Below, piece after piece: positions 11,701 to 23,510 of a stretch of 64,000 bases of DNA. The number at the start of each line of letters is the position of its first letter. Within the stretch, counting starts at the first letter, position 1. The notes under the pieces were generated by a model. It was not told the DNA's origin and ran no database searches. It saw only the letters and a program-made list of their open reading frames with translations. Origin of the DNA: Hormiphora californensis (taxonomy: Eukaryota; Ctenophora; Tentaculata; Cydippida; Pleurobrachiidae); assembly GCA_020137815.1 (NCBI GenBank), contig CM035359.1, positions 1,224,386 through 1,288,385 on the forward strand, given 5' to 3'. The position numbers and the translations under genes were made by a program.

Positions 11701-13924
11701 GTGGTTGTTGTATTGCTTGTGTGTTTAACGATGATCCCACGACATGATAGTGTTAGTCTGGGTCTGATACGGTTGGCAACGTTTCAAGACATTTCAGCCC
11801 TAATCGAGGCAGGGAAATTAGAGGAGTTGGAAAGTCTTCTAAATCTCCACGGATCACGAGTCCAGATAGAGCCAAGATTTGGTTGCTCAGAGCTTCACTA
11901 TTCCAGGTTTAATCTAGCCAACGTGCTGGATGAGAGTGGTATTGGGGACACACCCCTGATAGTTGCAGCACGATCCAGCCCCGAGGCAGTGACCCTGATC
12001 TTGGAATATGGTGGGAACCCAAACCATACTAACCAGGACGGGGAGAGCCCAAGGGGATATGTCCTCAATTGACACCCTGCTGAATGCTGGAGCCAACTTA
12101 GCAGCAGCTGTTATCAAACTCACATCAGCCCTGCGGGAGGCTGACTACGAAAGCGACGACCTGACATTCAGAATCCAACCCCTCCGGATTCTCTTAACTA
12201 CTAAATCCTATCTGCAATGCCGGGACCCCATCAGTTCGGCAGTTGATGTTAGGAAAAGCATCTTAGATGTGGTCGATGTCAAAATAGAGTTTAAGAAAGA
12301 GTTACAGACTTTAGCAGCGGACGCAGACAAGTTTACCTATCAGTTCTTGGATTGTTGCGATCTAATGAGCGAGGCAAAGATAATATTCTTGGGGGAAAAG
12401 GGCCAGCATGTAATGAAACTTTCCATGGACAGCGGGAACAAGATGTTTATATCGCATCCCTTTACTCAGCGGCTAATTCGAGATCAATGGAACATGGATT
12501 TGAACAATTCCATACCCCGTATTGCAGCAAAGCGGTTCTTTAGTTTCATTCTTCTACCTGTATACCTGGTACTCTTCTGGACAGGCCTCGATAAGAGAGG
12601 GTCCGGATCTATTCTAGAATCCCGGTTTGGAGAGCACATGCGATTTATCATGATCCCTAAAATCTGTTTCATAGCGGACTTTGTCAACTATTGCATCTTT
12701 GTCCTGATAGTGCTCGACCATGATTACTATCCTAACTCGTTTTATGCCATACCGGTGGCTGGCGTCTGTGCTCTGGTTCGGCTGATCCTCGCTGTTGACC
12801 AGTGCGTACACCAAAGATTCTCACGATACTTTGGAAACACATGGAACATTTTTGAAATGTTTATAACTCTTTTGTTCATCTTCGCAGCCCTCTTGTACAT
12901 CCTTGGAAAAGCAGACTCAGAACTTAGAAAAGAGTTGTCTGAAATGGCCAGTTATTTCTTTTCCGTTGCAATTTTTGGTCTGTTTGTTATTTGGTTGAGG
13001 TTCATAGAATATACTTTTGAGAAAGTTGGACCTCTCATTATATCCATCAAGTGCCTCCTGGTGGATATCCTCCGATTTGTAATTTTATTAATGTACACTG
13101 TAATGGCCGGGGCTAGCTTTTCCTTAAAATATGTCGTTACATCCGCAAAGGATATAAAAAGAGAATTCTCTTCGGGTGCCATGAATGCATCAAATAGCAC
13201 AGAACCAAATAACAAACCGTACTGGTTCTTACTTGGATTTATGATAAAGTCGACAGTCGGTGCAAGCGAACTAAGTGTGAGTAGAATGCAAACAGTGCAG
13301 TGTTAACCCTCCCCCCCCCCATGTTAACCCCCCTCCCTCTCCAGGATCTGGATGAGCTGGATATCGATGGAGAGTGGGGAAGCTACACTCGGTTTATGAT
13401 TCAAGGCATTGTGATTGTGTACATGACCATATCTGTGACAATCATGCTAAATATTCTTATTGCCATGCTAAACACTTCTTATGAGAGTATTCAGGAGAAT
13501 AGTGATTTGGAGTGGAAATTCTCTCGGGCAGTTCTTCTAGCAGTAAGTGTAAAGGTCAGAGAAGATGTGCAACTGTTATACGATGTACTTGTAGAGCCTG
13601 AGAGAGATGTATATACCCGTTGTGCCCGCTGGAGGCTGGTGAGTGTTTGATTCAATTCCGATACTGGCACTTAATAGACGCCTGTTTTAATTCCCATTTT
13701 CTCAGGACTACCGGCACGGACAGCCCTTCATCTTTCCCTGGAACGTCTTCCTCCTGCCCCTGACATGCTGGTTTAGAAGCCAACTAAAATCTCAGCCAAC
13801 ACCAACAAAAGATCTGGAGGGTATGGAGAGCAGCAGAAAGGCTTTAATAGATAAACTGTGTGAGAGATATGAGAGAAGGAATGCTGACACTAGTAATATC
13901 TGCTCGAAATGTAAAACTTGTTAA
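11701..13924 (+). CDS. TRPC-like cation channel (exons 11701?-13276, 13345-13638, 13706-13924)
   Basis: The N-terminal part has an ankyrin-type repeat (GDTPLIVAARSSPEAVTLIL, then LLNAGANL). Next come SHPFTQRLIRDQW, typical of the TRPC linker, then six hydrophobic segments with NTWNIFEMF before S4 and a long S4-S5/S5 region (VGPLIISIKCLLVDILRFV). A pore region follows (YWFLLGFMIKSTVGASELS), then S6 (VTIMLNILIAMLNTSY) and the TRP box (EWKFSRA), close to the TRPC form EWKFAR. Such channels sit in the plasma membrane and pass Ca2+ and Na+. Introns at 13277-13344 (68 bp) and 13639-13705 have GT-AG ends and keep phase 0. The ankyrin part and the rest lie in two frames; dropping one G from the GGGG at 12053-12056 joins them. 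The true start is unknown: only one ankyrin repeat is visible, fewer than usual, and position 11701 is GTG. Confidence 0.85.
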
Positions 13925-14080
13925 AACTTGTTTTGAAGTGGGTGATATTCCATAGATTTGTTAATCATATTGCGTTGTTTTAGAAATTATCAATTATATT
14001 GAGCCCGTTTATTAATTTTACCAGTAGGTAAACTCATACAAAATGTTAGGCAGTACCAGTAGGAAAACCCCTACAAGTTG

Positions 14081-14461
14081 TTAATCTCGGGAGAGAGTCT
14101 GTAAGTACATTTTGGCTAGCATCCAGGAGAGGTATTCGTGGGAGTCCTCCTCAGCCTGTACAGGGGGAGGAAACCAGAACGAGGGAGCTGGGAGCCTCCT
14201 TACCATTCTTGTATTATATTCTATCCTGGAGAGGAGGGGAGAAGAGGTAGTGGCAGGAGAGAGGGTCGGGTAATTGGGAGAGGGAGGGAAGATGGGGGAG
14301 CACGGATCTGGATCGTCCGTGGAGGGGAGTTGGGTCGGCGTCTTTTCCTTTCCGAGCAAGTGATTTAGTATTTGATACAAAGCAGCATGATTACCGTCTG
14401 CGGCCTGGAGACGCTGTTGGAAGAATTCTCTTCTAGTGCGATTGAATAACTTTTCGGCCAT
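14081..14461 (-). mobile_element. LINE ORF2 inter-domain fragment
   Basis: The minus-strand frame begins MAEKLFNRTRREFFQQRLQ and continues GNHAALYQILNHLLGKEK and LPS. This segment lies between endonuclease and reverse transcriptase in CR1-type LINEs (R-FF-Q-L---G-----LY-ILN-LLGK). It ends in a proline-rich stretch. It appears to be a separate scrap from the RT fragment to its right, since the order is wrong for one element. Confidence 0.6.
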
Positions 14462-14612
14462 AAGAACTCTTTCGTGGCAAACTGGTTTGTTCTTTTGCTT
14501 CTGTTTAAGGGCTTTTTTGTACTTACTTACTTGATACTTGGTTCGGTCTCCTCAATCATTCGAGTGGCCGGCTCCAAGTATCCTCGCTCGTAGCGACGTG
14601 AGCTGTCTCCAT

Positions 14613-15365
14613 TCATTTCTGTTCTCTGCATGCAGTGTTAGTAATAGCACGGAGATACTGGGATTGACCCATAGCGTCTCGATAATCGTTCAGAACACAG
14701 GAAGTCCAGGTTTTACGCGGTTTTCCTCTGGAACGTCTCCCATGACTAGGCACCCAGTGATAGAGTTTGTTAGGCACCCTACCCTCAGGCATTCTAATCA
14801 GGTGTCCAAACCAGCGGAGTCTCCCATTGCCAATGAACTTCGAGATTTGTTCTATCCCCGCCCTCTCCAGTACCTCCCTGTTAGATACTCTCCTAAACCA
14901 CTGTATTCTCTGGATTCTACGCAGGCACCGTTGGTGGAACGCCTCCACACGGCGATCTCGGACCTGTGTAGTTGTCCATGCCTCACAACCATAGAGAAGC
15001 ACCGTCAGAACAGCAGCCCTGTAAATCCTAATCTTGGTACAGGTCCTGATAGTACGGTTGTACCAGATCCTACAGAGCATACTGAATGCACTATATGCCT
15101 TCCCTATCCTGATACCCAGCTCCTTGTCGATGGTACCATCAGAGGACATAGCCGATCCGAGATAGGTAAAATTGGTCACCTGCTCAGCAGAATTGCCCTC
15201 CACAGATATGTTGACCGTATCCGCCTCCGAAAAAGGACGCTGGTTAAGACCCTTAAATGCCATAACTTTAGTCTTTTTCGCATTGATCTTCAAACCAGCA
15301 TACCTGATACCCTGCGTATTTAGCCAGTAAATCCGTTGACTCCTGGAGCCCTTCCTCTGTTCGGG
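14613..15365 (-). mobile_element. LINE reverse transcriptase C-terminal half
   Basis: On the minus strand the frame enters at about 15360 and reads RIYWLNTQGIRYAGLKINAKKTK, then FTYLGSAMSSDG. It continues with YRAAVLTVLLYGCEAW, HQRCLRRIQ and GRLRWFGHLIRMPEGR. These are the palm end, thumb and C-terminal motifs of RTE/CR1-like LINE reverse transcriptases; the catalytic FADD block is missing. The ORF is open for 226 residues after the first Met, so this is a fairly young 5'-truncated copy. A TTATTG-type repeat borders it near 15368. The long + strand frame over the same bases is its antisense shadow. Confidence 0.85.
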
Positions 15366-15539
15366 GTTATAACAATAACAATAACATTTAAAATATTTAA
15401 ATCGCTTTTGAGCGAAAAGTGTTTATCTCGATCGACTTATATTAAAGCGTCCTTTCGATCAAAACTCGCTTTCTAAAGCGCATCTTCTTGTGATGTACTT
15501 TGAAAAGTCATTTGGAAAGGTTAAATAGAATGATGTGTT

Positions 15540-16268
15540 GTGTCATCTTACACACACTCTATTAATCCCTTTCTTAGTCTATATTGTTTATCTGAATTTT
15601 CACTCCTTAATCTTTTCAGGGACTCAAGAGTTTTACGTCTCAACTCCCTCTCCTCAAATGTCCTGTCCGGACCAATGTACACATTATGAAAATTATCCGA
15701 CTGTCTCAGCTCCTTTGCCTTCTTCAACAAGGTTAACAGATTCTCCCTCGACGACAGGGTGGCAATCATTGGCCGAGTCTTGTTCTCAGCTTTTGCTCCA
15801 ACACGCTTCACGTCGGTGAGTTTCATCCTTTCATTCAACTCCTCTAAAATTTTTTCTACAGATAACCTTGATTTCTATATCCATTTTACTAATTGAACCG
15901 GTACCCCGGCTTTCTACTGCTTTATGGTCCTCTTTAGCAGTGGCGGCTGTATCAGCTGGACCCTTCTCCTCCTCAAGATTGAAGATCATAAGGTTACTGC
16001 TCCTGTCAACTTCATCTGTGATCGGTGCAACCGATTTCTTGAGCACATTCTGTAACTTAGATGGGGCAGTAGCAGCAGCACAATTAGTCGAAATGACTGT
16101 GGAGAACGATTTCATTTCTCTCTTGACAGTGTCTGTTACAGCTTTAGCAGCAGAGAGGCCCTCATCCTGAAGATCAATCACTTTTTTCTGCAACTCAATA
16201 ACCTGCTTCTGACACTTTAGCAACTCCTGCTCCAAACTTCGAACAACTTTCGAGTGTTCAATCTCCAT
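15540..16268 (-). mobile_element. LINE ORF1-like relic (coiled coil plus nucleic-acid-binding C-terminus)
   Basis: Starting at 16268 on the minus strand, the frame opens with a heptad-like coiled coil (SLEQELLKCQKQVIELQKKV), then SNLMIFNLEEE, which resembles the first strand of an RRM. A second frame (15838-15548) carries IATLSSRENLLTLLKKAKEL and NVYIGPDRTFEERELRRK. That is the usual end of LINE ORF1 proteins, which coat the element RNA. A frame break near 15835 separates the halves, so the copy is inactive. Confidence 0.75.
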
Positions 16269-16284
16269 TTCTTCTGCCGATTTC

Positions 16285-17874
16285 GATCTGAACTGTGTCT
16301 TGCGGGTCCAGGCCTGGGTTATTTCCCCAACGCTAAAAAGTCTATCCTCCTAGTTAAACCCCAATTCCTTGCTTCTGCCAAGTCCCTATTCAGTAACACA
16401 AACATTCAAATCCTGACAGAAGGAACAAGGTATCTAGGCGCACCCCTTGGCTCTGATAGCTTCAGAGATCAGTTTGTCTCTGACCAAGTCAGTGGTTGGT
16501 GCCGTCAGCTAGAGGAGCTTTCATCTGCCTCCGAGACGGAACCCCAAGCGTCATTTTCAGCTTTCTGTGTAGGACTATCGAAAAAGTGGCTGTTCTTGAT
16601 GCGCACTACGCCCTGTATATCACACCTCTTTCTCCCTCTGGAGCAAACCATCAGGACTCTCTTCCTTCCCAAAACCATAACTCCTCACTTTAGCGACACC
16701 CACAGAAACATTTTCAGCCTCCCTGCTAGGAATGGAGGTATTGGCATATCTGATCCCACCAAAATCGCGGATGACGAGTATGCTAGATCTGTTGAGGCTA
16801 CTGCCCCCCTCTCTGAACTTATAAACGAACAGAATACACACATTACCTCAGAGAGAGCGGACAGAGCCACAGTGGATCTCAGTGTTGCCAAACACAAAGT
16901 TCTAACGGCTAAGAGAGCGAAACAGAAAGCTGAACTTGAAACTGCATCAGCTGAACTAGACCCCCGACAACAACGTCTCCACGAGGAACTGTGCCAACGC
17001 GGAGCCTCCACCTGGGTTACAACCCTCCCGCTCGCTGAACACGGCTTTCTTCTCAACAAAGGGGAGTTTCACGATGCTATGGCTCTACGGTATGATTTCC
17101 CAATTGAAGGTATATCCCATACCTGCATGTGTGGAAAGCCTAACAGTATGGAGCACTGTCTCTCATGTCCCCTTGGTGGCTACGTTCATCTCCGCCACAA
17201 TCAAATACGGGACCTCACTGCGAATCTTCTGTCCGAGGCTGGATGCACAGTCCACAGACGTTACTATTGAACCACATCTCCTTCCCATCACTGGAGAGCA
17301 TTTCAAATACAAGAGTGCCAACACCGATGATCAAGCCAGGCTTGACGTGTCTGCTAGGAAGGTTTGGTAACGAAGTTACCCCTCCCTTGCCGGCGCGCGA
17401 AGCGCGCCAAACGAAGGCCGCGAAGCGGCCTGAGTGAGAGTGTGAGGTGTCTTGGATACCAATAGGAAGGTATGGGTTGACATGGACAAAACCTTCCTTG
17501 ACATCAGAGTGTTTAACTCACGTGCCGACTCCAACATCAAAAAGTCATTGAAATCGGCCTTGGCTTCTCACGAGAAAGAGAAAAAGAGGGTGTATAACGA
17601 ACGAATCCTGGAAGTAGAGAAAGCCTCTTTCACACCCATTGTGTTCTCCACCACCGGAACCATGGGACGCGAAGCAGAAAGGTTCTACCGCAGACTGGCA
17701 GTTCTCCTTTCCGGGAAAACCAAACAATCTATCCCTGATGCGGTACGCTACATCCGACAGAGACTATCTTTCTGTCTCCTCAAAACTCTCATTGTCAGCC
17801 TCCGGGGTTACCGAGGGAAGACGATTACACCATACTATTCCAGTAGTATAGATATTAATTTATTGTATGTTTAA
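16285..17874 (+). mobile_element. LINE with restriction-like endonuclease, degenerate 3' part
   Basis: The frame begins after the RT active site with GYFPNAKKSILLVKP, then TRYLGAPLGS, and runs to a zinc-type cluster (CMCG, then H-C, then C) followed by RHNQIRD. Next come a frame change near 17235 and ARLDVSARKVW. After an insertion the frame resumes as KTFLDIRVFN, then EKASFTPIVFSTTGTMG and RLSFCLLKTLIVSLRGYRG. The Cys/His cluster, RHN and D--D-x-R pattern are those of R2/R4-like restriction-type endonucleases that cut the target for priming. The neighbour at 18650-20072 is the same family with an intact frame. This copy is 5'-truncated, frameshifted and interrupted at 17368. Confidence 0.8.
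17368..17475 (+). mobile_element. 108-bp GAA-loop hairpin insertion inside the LINE
   Basis: TAGGAAGGTTTGG before the insertion and TAGGAAGGTATGG after it (17355-17367 and 17463-17475) form an imperfect 13-base target duplication. Between them are three perfect hairpins, each with a GAA loop: TAACGAAGTTA at 17368-17378, GGCGCGCGAAGCGCGCC at 17392-17408 and GGCCGCGAAGCGGCC at 17416-17430. The length gained is 108 bases, a multiple of three, but the first codon is a stop. Removing it restores the ARKVW to VDMDKTF reading seen in the related element. The inserted DNA is far more GC-rich than its surroundings. Confidence 0.75.
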
Positions 17875-18649
17875 TTTATTACCACAGTGTGTTTATATAT
17901 AATTTGATTGTTATCCGTATAATTTTAAACCTCTTTTCCTTTAAAATTTCGATCTGAATTGGTTAGTTCTGACTTGCGAGAAACAGTAGCCAAACAACCA
18001 TGTCAATCCTCGGGCGATATCCACGTCAGCAGGAAATTCTGTTTTCGCTGTCTTGCATAATAAGCAGTTCACCGTCTTCTTTGGCGACATCGCTGAAAGG
18101 TGAGGTGGGGGGTTGCCGCCACCTCAATAAATAGTTTTACGTTGTAGTTGATGAAAGTTTGAAAGGCTAACTTCTCCTGAGAATGATACCTCAGACTCGG
18201 AGTTGGAGCAGTTCGAAATTTCACTGGATGGTGTTCCGGGAAGACACCCTAACCCTAACCCTACTTTAGCCCTAACCCTAAAAAACCGATTGTCAGCACT
18301 CCCAAAACACAAAAAAGTATAAAAAAACGGAAACAATAAATCAATTCATCCTCGGATCCTCATGCTAAGTTCTTCTCGTTCCTCTGTTCCTCAGGTACTC
18401 CCAAAACACCCAGATTTTAACACTGGCCGAATCTGGAAGCCGTGGAAAACGCCCGCCGGCATAAAAAACGAGGGCACGCGCGATGTTTTGGTGCCGTTGT
18501 TGAAACATATATTTGTCGCGCGTTCCATCAAAAGGGGGATCACGCGGCGCGGCGCAGTATAAATAAAAAAGTAGCTAAAAGATTTTGGAAAGTTTTTGAA
18601 TTTTTAACTTTTTTAACTTTTTTAAATTTTTTCATCCATATAATAATTT
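17875..18649. other. LINE 3' flank and short telomere-type tract
   Basis: AT-rich 3' region of the preceding LINE (compare TTTAATTTATTAC here and at 20085-20098). At about 18246-18283 lie several CCCTAA units, an interstitial telomere-like tract. 18360-18560 has open frames without recognisable content. Confidence 0.5.
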
Positions 18650-20072
18650 CCAAAATGTTCCTAACCCCGGAAAATCGTGGCTAATTGTGAAACCCCAATA
18701 CGAAGAAACTGCAAGGGAAATGTTCACGGACGTCAACATCACTACAGACGGCCAACGCTACCTAGGATCATACATCGGAACAGAGGAGAGCCAGAGGGAA
18801 TTTGTTCAGAACGAGGTTGCAAAATGGAACGAGGAAATCAGTCAACTCTGTGAAATTGCAATAAACGAACCACAGCTAGCCTATAGTGCATACACCATCG
18901 GGATCTCGAAAAGGTGGAGCTACCTCATGAGAACAACTCCAGGAATATCCCAACAACTTGGAGTCATCGAGAAAACCATCCACCAAAAACTTCTCCCTGC
19001 ACTTACTGGCCAACATGTTATCAGCGACACCTTGAGATCAGTTGCATCCCTCCCTGTTAGATTTGGAGGATTGGGAATTGATAACCCAGAACTATCAGCG
19101 GATTCGGAGTACAGCTTTTCTAAGTTCATCACAGAAGACTTGTCTGCAGCGGTTCTTGGCCAACACGAAACATTTCAGGTTGATAAAAACCAACAAACTG
19201 AGAAATCATCAATTATTCGCCGTACCAAAAATGACATTCATCATCAGAAAATTGAGGAGATTCGAAGCAAAATGACTAGCGCCGAAAGCAGGAACCTTGA
19301 TCTCCTGTCTGAGAAAGGTGCATCTTCTTGGCTTACTTGTCTTCCCCTCCAAGCATTAAACTTTACCCTGAATAGACAAGAGTGGCATGATGCTCTGTCT
19401 GCACGTTACAACTTGCCGCTGACAGGAGAAGCACTGCCTACCAACTGCGTGTGTGGAGAGGAAAATAGTATCGATCACTCAATTTCATGTAAGATCGGCG
19501 GTTTTGTATGCTTTCGCCACAACAACGTGAGAGACTTTATTGCAAGTGAGTTCAGTAATGTGTGTCATGACACGAAAGTTGAACCCCATCTGCTAAATGT
19601 ACGAGGAATGAGTCTCCCAGAGGGAACTATTACGGCGGATGGAGCTCGCCTAGATATCAGTACACGTGATTTCTGGTCTAGCATGGATAACACCTATTTT
19701 GATGTGAGGGTATTTAATCCTAGGGTGGCATCCAACTCTAACCAGGCAATCTCTAAAGTGTATGAAAAACATGAGAGGGAGAAAAAGACTGGCTACCTTC
19801 ATCGGGTCATTGAAGTGGAAAAATCCTCATTTACACCTCTGGTAATGTCCACGACGGGGGGTCTCGGTCGGGAATTCAAAAAGACACTGAAACAGCTAGC
19901 CGATAAGAAAGCTAAGAAAACGGGATACAACTACGACCAATGCATCCGTTATCTTCGACTCAGGCTATCTTTCGCCATGGTGCGATCAATAACTGTTTCC
20001 ATCAGGGGGCATCGGGGTAGATTGAGGGGCGAGGGCAACAGGGACGAGCAGCTATATCAAGTGGGGCAATAG
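18650..20072 (+). mobile_element. LINE with restriction-like endonuclease, intact C-terminal ORF (about 465 aa)
   Basis: The open frame reads PNPGKSWLIVKP just before the annotated Met at 18687, then QRYLGSYIG, ISKRWSYLMRTTPGI and PVRFGGLGIDNPE. It continues ASSWLTCLPL and a zinc-type cluster CVCGEENSIDHSISCK, followed by FRHNNVRDF. Next are ARLDISTRDFW, YFDVRVFNPR, EVEKSSFTPLVMSTTGG and SIRGHRGR. This is the thumb and restriction-like endonuclease portion of an R2/R4-related LINE. The RT catalytic part is absent (5' truncation near 18650), so it cannot move itself, but the frame is uninterrupted, which suggests a recent insertion. The 3' flank ends near 20142-20161 with GATGTTGGCCGCCACCCCCC, a block also seen at 8680. 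Confidence 0.85.
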
Positions 20073-20846
20073 ACTCATTTTATATTTAATTTATTACAGT
20101 TTTTATCATTGTTAAGTGTCTACACCTATTTATATTCAGGCCGATGTTGGCCGCCACCCCCCCAAAATGTTAGTCCGATAATTGTTTTCTCCCTACTCCT
20201 CCTACAGTTTTTGAGCTAGACCCCTGAAAATTTGTACACTGGTACTTTGGACCAAGGCGGGTGTAAGTACGGGCTCAGATTTTTGATCCGATCTTTACAA
20301 CAGTGACGTCACGGGGTGACGTCATTGCGCCAAAAATACTTACATTTTTTCAAACGCTTCTAAGACCCTGAAAACGGCTCTAAATCAAAAAACTAACGCA
20401 ATAGTGGGGAAAGAGAATCGTTTGAACTTCATTTTACATGATAGCGATTTCCCGTAACTCAATGTTTAAGGGTCGTAAATCGCGTCGGGAAAGTTAAAAA
20501 TGCCAAAAATACGATATTTTTCACCGTAGCCACCCAAAATCTTATCCAATCGATATGAAACTTGGTCGTTATGTGAACTTTAATGTCCTTTGGCCAGGGG
20601 TTCCCGGAAAACGGATTGGCAAGATGAGAACTGACCGGAGTTCTTATAATTCTAAATTCACGAATTTGGAATTTTTCGTCGACTTTTTTTTGGCGAGGAA
20701 ATTTTCAATACAATGAATTTTAAAATTTTACACTGCGCGCGTAACTCTAAGTTCCGCGCGCGGCGTAAAAAAGCAGCGCTTTTTTGGGAAAATTCGCGCG
20801 TTACAGTAAATGATTTACCCGCCTCGCCAAAATTGTAACGCGCTCC
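20073..20846. other. LINE 3' end and unassigned DNA
   Basis: Up to about 20165 this is the 3' end of the preceding LINE. Beyond that I see no gene. 20750-20830 is GCGC-rich. Confidence 0.45.
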
Positions 20847-22686
20847 TACCGTGTGCGGCATAAAAAAGGCCCCCCCTAGACCACCATAGTTGCCGATGTG
20901 GTGGAGAGCTGTAACTTGGCAGGGTTGCTCCACTATGTCTATCTTGATCCTGACAGAAAAATCAGAGCTCTAGCTCAAAATTCATTTTCATGAACGGAAT
21001 GAACTTCTCCGTTCCTTCGATATGAGACCCCCTCATCATTCAGAATTTTTTGCCCGTCTTTGGCTAACGATTATCTTTGTAATGAGACCAATTTGAGCAT
21101 AATCTGATTACCAGGAGAGACACAGTGGAGGGTTGTCAAAGTTCTCAAGCGGCCCGTGATACGAGATCATTTCATCAAGGAGGGGCCATCTTGTGTCACT
21201 AATCAGCCTATCATCTCACATTACACTAGCCAAGGGATCTGGGGTATTTAAATCTTCAAATGTTCATCAAAATCATTCCCAATCGTTACTTGCAATGCAT
21301 TTTACACCCGAACAGAGGAACTTCATCTGGCTCCCCCCTGATGCCAGCTGCCTTGTGAATTCGGGTAATGGATCTCGCAGATGTCGCCAGTCTAATCGCT
21401 CTCCTGCGGGTGGACTGGATTGGTGTTGTCTGTGTGTCTCTCAGTACTGCTGTTGTGGAAGCAGGACCTGTAGCAGACTTCCTCCTTCCGGATCGTCCAG
21501 GATTGTTGTTTTTGGAGTGGCCCTCGTCTGAAACTGTCCGATGGATCTTTCTGCAGGACTTCTTGGATGGGGCATGGCGGCCAAACTTGATAAAGAACTC
21601 CTGTTCGATGGTGGGGTAGAGGGTGTTGGTTTCCTTCTTGAGCCAGATGAAGTTCCTCTGTTCGGGTGTAAAATGCATTGCAAGTAACGATTGGGAATGA
21701 TTTTGATGAACATTTGAAGAGTTAAATATCCCAGATCCCTTGGCTAGTGTAATGTGAGATGATAGGTAAGCGGTAAAGGTTGACCCGTCTCCTGAGAATT
21801 TTATTTTTCTTTGGCCATAACTCAGCCATTTCTTGACCAATTTGCAAAATATTGGGCTCGTTGGAAAGAGGGCATTGAGCTCTTTCAGATGAGCCCAAGA
21901 AAATCGAAATCGGCGCAAATTGCGCGGCTTTGCGCGGGGTAATGGCGCAAAATGCGCGTTTTCGCCACTACGCCGCGCAATTTGCGCCAATTTTCATTTT
22001 ATTGAGCTCATTTTAAAGATCTCAATGCCCTCTTTCCAATGAGCCAAAGATTTTGCAAATTGGTCAAGAAATGGCTGAGTTATGGCCAAAACAGTTTTAA
22101 ATTCTCAGGAGACGGGTCAACCTTTACCGCTTACCGAGATGATAGGCTGATTAGTGACACAAGATGGCCCCTCCTTGATGAAATGATCTCGTATCACGGG
22201 CCGCTTGAGAACTTTGACAAGAACTGGTGACATGAACCCAATCAATCAGCATCACAAAGTGACTTGAGAGCGTAGTGGAGGGATATTCAAGGGATATGAG
22301 AGCAATAATCCGTTATTGAGACATGTTAACAGCACCCCAAACCCACTTTTCACCACGTGACCGGGCCTGGATCACATGTCAGGAGTGACGGTCGGAAAAC
22401 CCTCCGCTGTGTCTCTCCTGGTAATCAGATTATGCTCAAATTGGTCTCATTACAAAGATAATCGTTAGCCAAAGACGGGCAAAAAATTCTGAATGATGAG
22501 GGGGTCTCATATCGAAGGAACGGAGAAGTTCATTCCGTTCATGAAAATGAATTTTGAGCTAGAGCTCTGATTTTTCTGTCAGGATCAAGATAGACATAGT
22601 GGAGCAACCCTGCCAAGTTACAGCTCTCCACCACATCGGCAACTATGGTGGTCTAGGGGGGGGCCTTTTTTATGCCGCACACGGTA
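20847..22686. mobile_element. 1.84-kb palindromic Tc1/mariner-like element
   Basis: The ends TACCGTGTGCGGCATAAAAA and its reverse complement (ending GCCGCACACGGTA) are terminal inverted repeats. The inverted match continues inward for several hundred bases (20860-21235 against about 22140-22680, with small gaps). TA flanks both ends, as for Tc1/mariner elements. Inside are two further palindromes, 21200-21340 against 21640-21760 and about 21770-21900 against 21985-22135. A transposase N-terminal fragment is coded on the minus strand (next entry). No DDE catalytic part was found. Confidence 0.7.
21286..21690 (-). pseudogene. Transposase N-terminal (HTH) fragment
   Basis: The minus-strand frame contains MHFTPEQRNFIWLKKETNT, then EQEFFIKFGRHAPSKKSC, NNPGRSGRRKSA and RRRAIRLATSARSITRIHKA. 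The sequence (F--EQR-FI, F---FGR--PS, GRSGR, then a second helix-turn-helix ending in S-T/S-R-I--) is that of the paired-like DNA-binding region found in Tc1/mariner-type and related transposases. It stops soon after the second HTH and lacks the catalytic domain. The first part is repeated in inverted orientation at 21231-21330. Confidence 0.65.
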
Positions 22687-23040
22687 CTATGAGACTCATT
22701 GCTCTAAGGAACAAACAAATTAATTTATCTTTTAAAAATCAAACACAAATGTCACCGGTTATATGAGGATAAATTACCATTTACCAGGTCACGGGTTCCC
22801 AGCAAACGGGTACTCTAGTTTTTCAAGATAACAGAAATTCAATTTTATGCTCTATCATCAGGAACCCCCAAAAATCGGATACCCTGGTGTCGGCTTGTTG
22901 TTTCTTATTCATTTTAGGTTCTAGCATCAGGGACCCCCAAAAATCGTATGAAAAGTACTAAAAAAGCACTAATAAAAAAGGCGTTCGAGAATCGTGTCAC
23001 ATATCCATCCAATTAGAATTTGTTAGCACCCAGCGCTTAT
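22687..23040. other. Intergenic, no feature recognised
   Basis: A short direct duplication is visible: 22858-22885 and 22926-22950 share ATCAGGRACCCCCAAAAATCG. No coding signal. Confidence 0.4.
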
Positions 23041-23510
23041 TTACAAGAAGGATTGAAGGAATGGAAAACCTCGACTAGTGGGAGCGAATGAAGAAAAAAA
23101 CTCCATATCATGTCGTTACAAAGACGAAAAGAGCGATACACTGTTGTTCAGCTATGGAAAATCAAAAATGGTGTCGCCCCAAATAGCACCGGAATCCGAT
23201 TTTACCACCATGAACGGCTTTGTCAGGCACTGACTGTACATCACACACTCTCTCGCACACTCTCGCTCTGCGAGGCCGCTACGCCGAAGAGGACGGTCTG
23301 ATGTGAGACAAGAACGGCTAGGAATAAAAACTGAAGTACCATCCCTGTACTGGTACAGTGGAGAAGTCAGCCTTAACTAAATTTAGGGCTGCTCGGTTAT
23401 GGAATACATTGCCGAAAGATGTCAACACGGCTCGATCAGTACCCGCAATCCACTCGTTTAGGGTTATAGGACTCAGAATGGAAGTTCCATCTTGGATTGG
23501 GTATTAGCGG
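23041..23510 (+). mobile_element. LINE reverse transcriptase C-terminal tail, decayed
   Basis: Across two or three frames the + strand reads RRIEGMENLD, RRKERYTVVQLWKIKNGVAPN, and then KFRAARLWNTLPKDVNTA and IHSFRVIGLRMEVPSWIG. This is the familiar C-terminus of CR1-like reverse transcriptases (LWN-LP---R----FK). Several indels separate the blocks. Confidence 0.7.

Noticed and set aside
14538-15323. 261-codon + strand frame
   Set aside because: Antisense of the LINE reverse transcriptase, which has clear protein motifs on the minus strand.
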